Below, one piece after another: positions 1 to 8,075 of a stretch of DNA of 21,794 nt. How positions within the stretch are numbered: position 1 is the stretch's first letter; each line of letters opens with the position of its first letter. The stretch lies in contig JADKKH010000007.1 of the NCBI GenBank assembly GCA_016720585.1, positions 1 through 21,794 of the forward strand. The letters run 5' to 3'. The notes below the pieces were generated by a model that did not search any database, was not told the origin of the DNA, and saw only the letters and a list, made by a program, of their open reading frames with translations. Made by a program: the position numbers and the translations under genes. Source of the stretch: Chitinophagaceae bacterium (GTDB taxonomy: Bacteria > Bacteroidota > Bacteroidia > Chitinophagales > Chitinophagaceae).

Positions 1-1281
1 TGCCGATAAGCATTTCAGGGGTACTTTAAAAGGTACGTTAAACGTTACGGCAGGTCTTGGAGGAATGGGTGGAGCGCAACCGTTGGCAATAACCATGAAC
101 GAGGGGGTGGCTTTAATTGCTGAAGTGGAGGAATGGCGTATTGACAAGCGTATTGAAACGAAATACCTGGATGAAAAACATACCAGTATAGATGATGCTA
201 TCAATGCCGCCATGCATTACCGAAGGGAAGGTGAAGCAAAAAGTATAGGTGTGTTGTGTAATGCCGTTCACCTCCTCGACAGGTTGATACAACGGGACGT
301 AATACCTGATACACTCACCGACCAGACCAGTGCACGACCTGCTGATCGGTTATATTCCTCATACGCTCACCAACGAACAGGCCAATATACTCAGGGAAAA
401 AATCAAGAAGAATATCTCCACCGCAGTTATGAAAGTATGCACCTGCATGTTCAGCTCATGCTTAAGTTAATGGATAAGGAGCGATCGCTTTTGATTATGG
501 AAATAATATAAGAGCAAGAGCCAAGGAATTTGGAGTCAGGAGTCAGGAGTAAGGAGTCGGGGTAGAAACCCAAAGTGAAGACGACTCCAAACTTCGAACT
601 CGGAACTATAAACCCGGAAGATGTTTCGATTTTCCCGGCTTTGTCCCCGCATACATACGTCCCTTATTCTGCGAAGGCAAGGCCCTTTCCGCTGGGGCGG
701 CACTCAGTGGCGATCCCAATGATATTGCGGTTACTGATGAAGTCATCATAAATATGTTCCCGGAAAACGGATCTCTGATCCGTTGGATGAAACTTGCCAA
801 AGAAAAAATTGCTTTCCAGGGATTGCCTGCAAGAATATGCTGGTTGGGACAGGGAGAAAGGGAAAAAGCTGGATTAGCATTTAATGAATTGGTAAGAACC
901 GGAAAAGTAAAAGCCCCGATTGTTATTGGCAGAGATCATTTAGATACCGGAAGTGTAGCATCGCCCAATAGAGAAACAGAAGCCATGCTTGATGGAAGTG
1001 ATGCCGTAGCGGACTGGCCGATATTAAATGCTTTGGTGAATACGGCAGGAGGCGCCAGTTGGGTAAGCCTGCATCATGGTGGTGGGGTAGGGATGGGATA
1101 CTCGATTCATGCCGGTATGGTAATTGTGGCAGATGGAACAAAAGAGGCTGAAGAAAGATTGCGACGGGTATTAAGAAATGATCCGGGTATGGGAGTTATA
1201 AGGCATGCCGACGCTGGCTACAAAATTGCCAATGAAACTGCAAAGGCTCACAACTTAGATATTGCTGATAGAATTAAATAG
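1..1281 (+). pseudogene. hutU: Urocanate hydratase, 3' part, interrupted
   Basis: Urocanate hydratase converts urocanate to imidazolone propionate, the second step of histidine breakdown, in the cytosol with tightly bound NAD. The window enters the gene in frame at base 2. Family motifs follow in order: GGMGGAQPL at the NAD site, SIGVLCNA, DQTSA, DYGNNIRARAKEFGV (478-537), FDFPGFVPAYIRPLFCEGK (625-681), PARICWLGQGER with the active-site cysteine (about 835-846), GRDHLD, GSDAVADWP, HHGGGVGMGYSIHAGM and RHADAGY. Reading this needs frame changes near 333 and 400, one near 475, and a compensating pair at 680-700. Between EFGV and FDFPGF, normally only a few residues apart, lie about 85 bp of heptamer repeats that add in-frame stops. 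From 754 to the stop at 1279-1281 the frame is clean. The small indels may be sequencing errors; the insertion is not explained that way. No other hut gene is in the window. Confidence 0.9.
532..609. repeat. Heptamer inverted-repeat element inside hutU
   Basis: Four tandem 7-mers of the type GGAGTCA (532, 539, 546, 553) form the left arm. Four 7-mers starting with CGACTCC (582, 589, 596, 603) form a decayed right arm. GGAGTCG at 553-559 and CGACTCC at 582-588 are exact reverse complements around a 22-base centre, so the transcript could fold into a hairpin. The element sits between the conserved HutU segments EFGV and FDFPGF and brings in a stop codon at 550. From general knowledge, similar GGAGTC-type arrays occur between genes in Bacteroidota; finding one inside a conserved coding region is unusual. 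No transposase lies nearby, so it would be a non-autonomous or repeat-expansion element. Confidence 0.75.
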
Positions 1282-1482
1282 CCATCGGGAGGTCCCGCCT
1301 CAGCGGGGCGGACGCAGGCTACGATTTAGCAAAAGAAACCGCAAAGACTTATAACTTAGATATATCTGATAGAATTAAATAAGCCTGCGGGAGTCCCGCC
1401 TCAGCGGGGCGGACGCCGGATATGAACTCGCCAAAGAAACAGCAAAGCTAATAACTTAGATATTGCGATTTATATTAATTAG
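1210..1482 (+). repeat. Three tandem diverged copies of the hutU 3' end
   Basis: Unit 1 (1210-1310) contains the true last codons of hutU (DAGYKIANETAKAHN, then LDIADRIK and stop) and a hairpin. Unit 2 (1311-1411) is again 101 bp and would encode DAGYDLAKETAKTYN, LDISDRIK and a stop, followed by the same hairpin. Unit 3 (1412 to about 1482) begins DAGYELAKETAK, lacks about one base in the middle, reads on to NLDIA and has no hairpin. Units 1 and 2 differ at about 15 of the 72 coding-derived bases, mostly without changing the character of the residue. Because 101 is not a multiple of three and each tail has its own stop, units 2 and 3 are not translated as part of HutU. Confidence 0.85.
1291..1411. 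repeat. Two copies of a CCCGC-CTCA-GCGGG hairpin
   Basis: The same 5-bp stem with a CTCA loop occurs at 1294-1307 and 1395-1408, each inside a nearly identical stretch of about 29 bases ending GGGGCGGAC. The outer GTCC and GGAC can extend the stem with one bulge. Each copy lies directly after a hutU-tail stop codon. There is no T-run, so it does not look like a standard terminator; it resembles the REP-like palindromes that follow genes in many bacteria. The hairpin is better conserved between the two units than the coding-derived part. Confidence 0.7.
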
Positions 1483-3233
1483 TTCGCCTCACTCTGAAGT
1501 TGCCTGTAAAAGTATGCACGTTTGGGTAGTAATATCCGTTTTGTTTGCAGTGAATGTTCCGGCTATAAACCTGACCGACAGGGCCATATTCAGTGTGGTT
1601 ACGGTGCCAGAATTTAAAGATAACTGTTACTTGAAAAGTGGCAAAACTGCTCACATTAGTAATACTTCCAACTATAAGATTAAATGAGCCAAAAGTTATC
1701 GTAACATAATTTGTAGCGACCAGAGAAGCTTCCGTCCGTAAATCGTAGTAGTATACGTAGGGGGGAGGAGTCGCAAACATGTACATCGTGTCAACAGGTG
1801 GAATAGCTAAAAGGAATCCATTGTCCGTAAAATTAAAATATTCCTGAGTATTCAGGCCACAGGCATTTATATTCGGTATATTTTGTATTCCGGATTAGTA
1901 ATAATATATGATTGCGGGAATTTACTTTGCTGGGATGTTGAAACATCTTCACCAATCAGGAGATCGTACTCGGGAAACTGCATACCAGTTTGTTAACACT
2001 GTAGGTGCCATTGTTACTGAGCCGGTACCTGTTTAATGAAATGCCATCTGTTACAATTATATAACCATTCGTTACAGGAGCATTGCTGCAATTTTTTACA
2101 CTTCCTGTAAGGGTGGCGATTCTGGCAGTCGTGGAAATTACAATAGTGCCCAAAGAGATGTTAACATTGGTTGTATTGAAGATTTGAGTATAAACGGCAT
2201 TGGTGCAATTGCTGTTATCAAAGACTTCCAGTTTTAATTGTGCATTTGATGTACATACCGCTTACATACCCCGTAGAATCGGTATAGCCATAATCGGAAA
2301 AATAAATGCCGGGACCTAAGGCGGTAACTTTTACATAGGCATAGGGTATGGGTTGCCTGTTGTATTGACGAGGGTACAATTAAACTGTATATAGTTCCTG
2401 GTACATCACAATTCCAAAAACTAAAATGGCTCACATCGCCCGCATAAATACTACCTGTTTTTGCAGCACTGCCCTCTTGTTTCCAAAGGCCAATGTTTTC
2501 ATCAAAGTACCAAAAGTGGAATTGTGGCCCGGAGCTATGGATAACAATGACGAAGGAATAGGCAAACTCAATAATGCTTTTTTGCCCGAAGTTATTTGTA
2601 GTAATTCCCCGCCATTTCTGTACTCTACTGCTGCCATACCATAAGTTGCCAATAATTGTAAATTGCCATCTGTATTAAGACCCCGCAGGTCTCCGGGCAT
2701 GATACTGGAAATTTCATTACTGGTTGGTTAATCCAATAGGCTGCAACATTAACTGTACCTGTATACGCCGCATTGGTTGCTGCATTTATCACAGCATTGG
2801 CCGGAAATGAAATGCTCAGGCCATTAGATAGTGTTACGAGCCGCCACTTCCTCCATTAACTGTACCAGAGTTGGTTTTAGGAATAAGCTTTATTCTGAAA
2901 AAGCACTTTTGCCTTTCTGCAGCAGTATAGGTCTTGATGCTTTTAAAATAACCGGTTTTTGTTACCCTTACGGTTGCTGCATTTTGAATGACGCTAACAT
3001 TCCTGATTTCAATTGGTTGAACTGCCGATTTGTACAGTTGCATTTAAAACAGGCAGATTGTTTTCGTTGGTAACAAAACCGCTTACAGATGAATTTACTT
3101 TACTGATCAGGTCAGGCGGGGTAATATTTCCACCATCATCCTTCGTATTCTTTTGACAACCGGTAAAAGTTAAAAAAAATACCAACACAACAGATAGTAA
3201 ATAAAATACAGTTCTCTTTCTCATAAGAATCAA
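1475..3233 (-). pseudogene. Exported lipoprotein with carboxypeptidase-regulatory-like domain, frameshifted
   Basis: The product starts at 3233 with a lipoprotein signal ending LTFTGC (cysteine about residue 26), so it should be anchored in an outer-layer membrane. Next comes a carboxypeptidase-regulatory-like beta-sandwich (SSVSGFVTNENNLPVLNATV, then NVSVIQNAATVRVTKTGYF). A long middle part carries segments I recognise from a Bacteroidota family of unknown function: MPGDLRGLNTDG near 2700, WYFDENIGLWKQEGS near 2490, and DVSHFSFWNCDVP near 2420, followed by Ig-like stretches such as YGYTDSTGYVSGMY and a C-terminal NFRVRR. All three minus-strand frames are needed, with breaks near 3045, 2830, 2530, 2430, 2230, 1950 and 1620. 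The stop overlaps the third hutU-tail copy. Function is unknown, probably a surface protein. Confidence is high that it is one gene, low on its role. Confidence 0.7.
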
Positions 3234-3487
3234 TGATAAATTTTATTCACCAAAATTAATGTTTTATGTTAAAAAGTGAAAAAGAGGATCTGGTGTTCTT
3301 CCGGATTGACCTATGAATGGTAAAGAGAAATAATAATCGTAGCGGTATATTTGATCCACTTACGCCGTGGTTTCTGTTTGCTCTCCACTAACCAATCGAA
3401 TAGATGAGGAATCTCAATTACGCTTTAGAAACTCACTAAAGTCCGGTGGCGGGTGAAAGAAATCATCCGCAATGACCTAAAAAGCCA

Positions 3488-3866
3488 TCAACGTCTTTGT
3501 TTATTTTGGTTCATCTTTTTCCCGCCAAATAAGTCACCCGCTTTTTCTTTAACCGAATCAAATACATCTTCTGCTTCTGAGCAGCACCTTTGACAAAATT
3601 TTCAATTTTTTTCGCCGGCCTGTCCGGTATCATATCGCTTATTTTATCCAGGATACTTTGCTCATCTTTTTTGGGTTCTGTGGCATGATTTTCTTCAAAA
3701 GCGCCTTTTGACGTTTTAGGTTCCTGGGCAAACATTTTTCAACGGTATCCTTCATCACGGGAAATTTTTCTTTCATAAATCCTGTTACAGTTGATAAAAT
3801 GCCCTTGGCTTGTTCCACCGACAATCCATAGTTCTTTTGTAGTTTTTGAATAAGTTCCTGTAGCAT
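3488..3866 (-). pseudogene. Small helical protein of unknown function, frameshifted
   Basis: Read across two frame changes (near 3733 and 3582), the product is about 125 residues. It starts MLQELIQKLQKNYGLSVEQA with a Gly-Leu-Ser helix break and a following GILSTVTGFMKEKFP helix, continues through a charged linker (EPKTSKGAFEENHATEPKKD), a DKISDMIPD stretch and an amphipathic end AEDVFDSVKEKAGDLFGGKK. There is no signal peptide or membrane segment. Both breaks lie where neighbouring frames join smoothly into helix-like sequence, so the intact gene is probably coding. The opening helical hairpin resembles small YidB/DUF937-like Bacteroidota proteins, but I do not recognise the family with certainty. 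Confidence 0.55.
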
Positions 3867-4220
3867 ATTAGTATTTTTTATAATGTACTTTAAAGTTCAA
3901 CTTTTTTAACGGGAATTACTAATAAAATCGGTGAAATAGCGTTTAAAAGGAGGTTCTAAACCGCTCCTGCACCTGGGACTATCGGGGCTTTATGCAGCCT
4001 GAGTCGTAAGAATAACACCCGATACTGCGTAAGTAAACGCGACTTTGAAGAAAATGTTTAGTTAAATATCTACCTGATCTGTTGTTGAAATTTAAATTAA
4101 CAACGTATGTTAAAAAAGTTAAATAGTTTTGCAAAAGAATTTGCCTGAATTGTTGTCTATGTCTTTTGAATTTTTTAATACAATTTCCGATATTTCTTCA
4201 AATCATTTTTTCTGAAAAAA
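3867..4220. promoter_or_regulatory. Divergent intergenic region with a 24-bp imperfect palindrome
   Basis: This 354-bp stretch separates the minus-strand gene starting at 3866 from the plus-strand L,D-transpeptidase starting at 4221 and should hold both promoters. The clearest structure is at 4081-4104: outer arms GTTGTT and AACAAC are exact reverse complements around an AT-rich core containing AATTTAAATT. It lies about 117 bp before the transpeptidase start and could be a regulator site. No convincing -7/-33 pair, RNA gene or short gene was found here. Confidence 0.3.
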
Positions 4221-4942
4221 ATGAATACTGTCGTAAGATCGTTTATGGCCTTTTCTTCTCTGATTGTATCAATTGATGCAATCAGTTCTGTAGCGGATAA
4301 GCCTTTGTATGGCCTGGAAAATGGAACATCCTTTAATAATAAATCTCCTGTCTTTGCTCCATCAGATACGACATCAGACAATTCCGTACTTGACACGTCA
4401 TTTTACCGCATCAACACAACCTATAAGGCGGCCCTGATCCGCTTAAAGCAACAGGCCGGTGCAGTTAAAGAATATCTTGCAGAGAATGATTTTAATACGG
4501 AATATTGTTTCCTGGTAGATATGTCCATTCCTTCCGGGAAAAATCGCTTTTTGTTTACAATTTTAAAAAGAGTCTCTTGAAACCTCATCGTTGGTGGCCC
4601 ATGGTTTTGGTTCTACCAAACACAACAGTTATGATGAACTGGAGTTTTCCAATATGCCTAATAGTTATAAAACATCTTGGTAAGTATAAAATAGGAAATG
4701 ATTATAAAGGCACTTACGGTTTGTCGTATAAATTGTATGGATTAGACAGTACTAATGACAGGGCTTTGGAGCGAACAATCGTTTTACATGCGGATACTCA
4801 TGTACCGGAAAAAGAACCTTTTCCCTACCATATTTATCAAAGTGCCGGATGCCCGACAGTGTCCCCATTGTTCCTGTCAGTTTTGACTAAATATATCAAG
4901 GCTTCCAAAAAGCCGATATTAATGTGGATCTATTATTCATAA
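4221..4942 (+). pseudogene. L,D-transpeptidase, YkuD_2-type catalytic domain, frameshifted
   Basis: The rebuilt protein of about 240 residues belongs to the murein L,D-transpeptidase catalytic-domain family (YkuD_2), which forms or remodels 3-3 peptidoglycan cross-links in the periplasm. The N-terminus has a weak hydrophobic segment (FMAFSSLIVSIDAISSV), probably a signal peptide, then a Ser/Thr-rich linker. The catalytic part reads CFLVDMSIPSGKNRF, VYNFKK, LVAHGFGS, YDELEFSN, KYKIGNDYKGTYGLSYKLYG, TIVLHAD, then QSAGCPTVSP with the nucleophile cysteine and a C-terminal KKPILMWIYYS. Frame changes are needed near 4550 (T-run), 4575 and 4680; all look like single-base losses. Because the catalytic histidine and cysteine motifs survive, the natural gene is probably intact. 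The next gene starts 138 bp downstream on the same strand. Confidence 0.85.
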
Positions 4943-5049
4943 TTCTGCTGAGGGTCTGGTACAACCCGTGAAAGTAAACCTGAAGTTTGAACTGATTTTC
5001 CTCATAGTAATACCCGGAACATATCATATCTGAACAGAGTTTGACAAGG

Positions 5050-5057
5050 TAACTTTG
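5050..5057 (+). promoter_or_regulatory. Possible Bacteroidota -7 element before the caspase-like gene
   Basis: TAACTTTG matches the Bacteroidota -7 consensus TAnnTTTG exactly and lies 23 bases before the ATG at 5081, which would give a very short leader. The expected TTTG 19 bases upstream is not present (TATC instead), so the call rests on the -7 element alone. Confidence 0.35.
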
Positions 5058-5080
5058 ATAGCTACCAGAAGGTTCAGGGC

Positions 5081-7261
5081 ATGTTTAATTTTTACACTTC
5101 AATAAAGAAGTTTCTTCCCCGCCGGTTTTTAATTACGGCAGTTTGTTATATTCTTTTGTTTTTATCAGCAGGGCATTTTTCAGGCATTGCCCAAACGGGT
5201 ACATCCGAAGTTGCAACGGAACGTCTCAAAAAAGAACAGGTCAGTTTTCTTCAAAATATTAACCCGGTTTCTTTAGATTCTAATATCGTTGTCAGGCTTT
5301 CCCTGTTTATTGGGTCAGAAGTGGACAGTATTCACAGGTCTGTAATGGCTGATACAACATTACCGGATGCTGAAAAGCAAGGGCCATACTGAGCATGATG
5401 TATTTTATTCAGGAGCTCTGTCAAAATCTCTCCCTACAAAAATTTGAAGTCTATGATATTCCTGAAGCCCTGGAATCGTATAAACGGCTCTTAAATGCAT
5501 TTCTTTATCATACACCCTACGCAGAAGTACTAAAACCCCTTGGCCCCAGGCGCAGCCAATTGTTGGCCGCTGCTTTCTGGCAGTACAAAGAAAGCGGGTT
5601 ACTTAGCGATATTGCAATATATAAACGTGTTATTTCTTCACCGGACTATATTCTTCAGTTCCTGGAAATGTATCCCGGTTTCCGTTTTGCCGACTCTTTA
5701 TTGTTGTTTGCAGTGGATTATAACCCAGTCAAAATAGCTTCATACCTTCAACAGGATAAACCCGGTTTAGAGGAGATTATACGCAATAACAAAAATATAT
5801 ACCTGCAAAAGGTTGCAGCGCTTTCGAAAAATCCGAACGCATCAGAACTGCTCCCTTTCATACTGCCACTTGCAGAAAATAGCCTGACAACTGAAGAAAT
5901 CATTGAAAAAAGAAGAGATGCAACCGGTTATTTTCAACTACTGGTTAATACCCTTGAAAATATAGGGACAGGCAGGCAGGTTCTTCAAATACGTACCTCA
6001 ATCCTTTACGGAAAGCCATAAAGGAAAATCCTTTCTTTCTTTGTGAACCAGATAAATGAGTTACATGCTTCTGCAGAGGATATCCGTTTCGCTTCTGTGA
6101 GAGATCTGCGCCTGGAAGATATCTACTACATTATTACCAGTTGTGAGGATGAACTGTATACATCCAGTTACCTGGGTTTGTACAAGCGGCTCATGGATCA
6201 TTTCAGTACGCCGTCAGTTGATTCATTATTTAATGTAGTACAGTATGATAATTTCTCCACTTCATACGGATGGCTGCCAATTATAATACACTGCCGGATT
6301 TTTTGAGTTGTATGCCACAGGAAACAGCCTTGGGATTATTGAAACGGTTTATCTCGCACATTGAAAGCGATACACACACAGGACTTGAAAAGGCGATGGA
6401 TATAGCTGATTCATTTGCCGGGTTTAATTCTGTACCGGGTATCAGTCTGCTTTTCCAAAACGAACTGAGATCCAATTTTGAACGTTGCCAGTCCGGCCAA
6501 TTATATTTCGGCATGCGCTTATACGGTATTTTGCTGAAGGTTTTTGACCTGGTAAAGGAAAAAGACCCTGCCAAAAAATTATGGTCAAACCTCGGGAACC
6601 CTGAATCACTGGAGCGCAGGGCGCTGCAGAATATAAATGGTGAAATAATACAGCTGGTCTTATTTTATGGTGATGAAGATGGTATAGCCTCCTTCAACAA
6701 TTTCCTTAACCTTTTTAAATCTTCTAAGGGATGGTTGATCTCTGAAAACAAACTTTGGGTAACGATTCGTTCTCTTACCGGTCAGCCCATTATTATTTAT
6801 GCTAACCGGCCACTCGATGAAAAAAAAGAAATGGATCTGCAGGCACAGGATTCGCTATCTTTTTATTTGCAGCAGCGATCGGACGATCCGGTCATTCTTA
6901 TTCACCGCGGCCACAGTTATCATCTGCGCCAGACGCTGAAAAGACTTCAGCCATCTGTTAGACTGACCATACTGGGTTCCTGTGGCGGTTATAATAGTAT
7001 CTTAAGTGTTGCCCGTATCAGCCCTGAAGCACAAATCATCGTTTCGAAAAAAATGGGATCACAATTTATCAACGATCCCCTGATCGATGTGATTAACGAA
7101 ACCTTGCAACATGATAAAGACCTTATCTGGGAAGAGGTATGGGCGAAAATGATGACCCGGTTCCGGAATGATGGGTTTTTACTAAATCTTTTCAATGAAT
7201 ATATCCCGCCCTCAAAAATGTGAGCCTCTTTGTATTTAAACTTTTTAATTATTACCGTTAG
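5081..7261 (+). pseudogene. Large exported protein with caspase-like His/Cys arrangement, frameshifted
   Basis: The rebuilt protein is about 725 residues. It starts with a hydrophobic segment ending SAGHFSGIAQ, a likely signal peptide, followed by a long mostly helical region (for example LRLEDIYYIITSCEDELYTS and GLYKRLMDHF). The C-terminal part has a strand-helix-strand unit: VILIHRGHSYH with histidine at 6912, a helix LRQTLKRL, then LTILGSCGGY with cysteine at 6981. A hydrophobic strand ending at GH and another ending just before SCGG is how clan CD (caspase, gingipain, CHAT) peptidases present their dyad. The family recurs in Bacteroidota without a function I know. Frame changes are needed near 5380, 5985, 6030, 6268 and 7216; with the last one repaired the end becomes PPSKNVSLFVFKLFNYYR. 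The peptidase role is inference; the single-gene reading is firm. Confidence 0.65.
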
Positions 7262-7469
7262 CCTGATGATTATAAGGTTATCACTTTCTTTATTTTTTAC
7301 CAGACATAGTAACTGCAAACGGGTTCTTAAAAGGGTCAATTGTGGGTCGGATTCCGCAAGAAAGAACACTGAAGCCGCTTCCCGCACCGGAATGGTGCCA
7401 AAACAAAACTATTGGTAAATTCACCAAACGGCCTGGCACATTAATGACGGCATTTATTTTAAAATAGGT

Positions 7470-7967
7470 ATGGGAAAAATTCCGTTAAGCAAAGAAAGTG
7501 AATTTGTTGTAGGGGAGGATAAAGTACTGGTTACGATCCTGGCTACACTATTCTTTGCCCTTTTTTTATATGGGTTGATTGATGCGCTCCTGCATCATTT
7601 TACAAAACTTGATTACCAGAGTTTTATTTTCATGATTGCCCTGGCACCGGCCCTGCTCTTTTTTATAAAAGCGAAAAATAAGCGGGTTTATATCCGTATC
7701 AATAAAACGGGGATCTACCAGGAGGAACAACTGGTAACCGGTTGGTCAGATTTTCTGAATGCCTATATCAGCCAGAAAGATAAAGTTATCAGTATCCAGG
7801 ACAATTTTATCCTGGTGGTGGAGTACCGGAAAGACGGTGTTGAAAAGGGTTTCCGTCGTAAAATTCCACTCACCAATACCCAGAATAAATCAGAGGAAGA
7901 AGTGCTGGAAGCGGTCAAGTTTTTTTGGAAAGAATACAGAAATTCCCACTTATCCAGCGTTGTATAA
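7470..7967 (+). CDS. Two-TM membrane protein with PH-like tail, unknown function
   Basis: An intact 165-residue protein. After a charged N-terminus come two membrane helices, about residues 21-44 (VTILATLFFALFLYGLIDAL) and 51-68 (SFIFMIALAPALLFFIKA). The remainder, about residues 70-155, is a soluble alternating beta pattern (RVYIRINKTGIYQE, VTGWSDFLNAYI, FILVVEYRK, RKIPLTNTQNKSEEEVLEAV) ending in a helix. This is the pattern of small bacterial membrane proteins with a PH-like domain facing the cytosol. No catalytic motif is visible. It lies 208 bp after the caspase-like gene and converges on the DUF4476 gene. Confidence 0.7.
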   Translation: MGKIPLSKESEFVVGEDKVLVTILATLFFALFLYGLIDALLHHFTKLDYQSFIFMIALAPALLFFIKAKNKRVYIRINKTGIYQEEQLVTGWSDFLNAYISQKDKVISIQDNFILVVEYRKDGVEKGFRRKIPLTNTQNKSEEEVLEAVKFFWKEYRNSHLSSVV

Positions 7968-8075
7968 AAGGAGACAGGGTATAAAAAATGTTTGCATATT
8001 GTCCAGTATCTACCTGTCTGCATCCAGTTCTCCTGAAATAACCGGTGCCTGTTCAGCTCAGGGCAACTGAAAAAA

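Noticed and set aside
923..1141. Open frame on the minus strand opposite hutU
   Set aside because: It lies fully antisense to strongly conserved HutU motifs and has no family features.
3327..3430. Minus-strand fragment reading EIPHLFDWLVESKQKPRR before the lipoprotein gene, possibly the tail of a hydrolase
   Set aside because: Too short, no start, no second motif; could be chance.
4175..4396. Minus-strand frame opposite the first L,D-transpeptidase
   Set aside because: Antisense shadow; the plus strand encodes the N-terminal part of a recognised enzyme.
7230..7418. Plus-strand frame of about 60 codons after the caspase-like gene
   Set aside because: Its first part is the out-of-frame end of the preceding gene, and the rest has no protein-like pattern.
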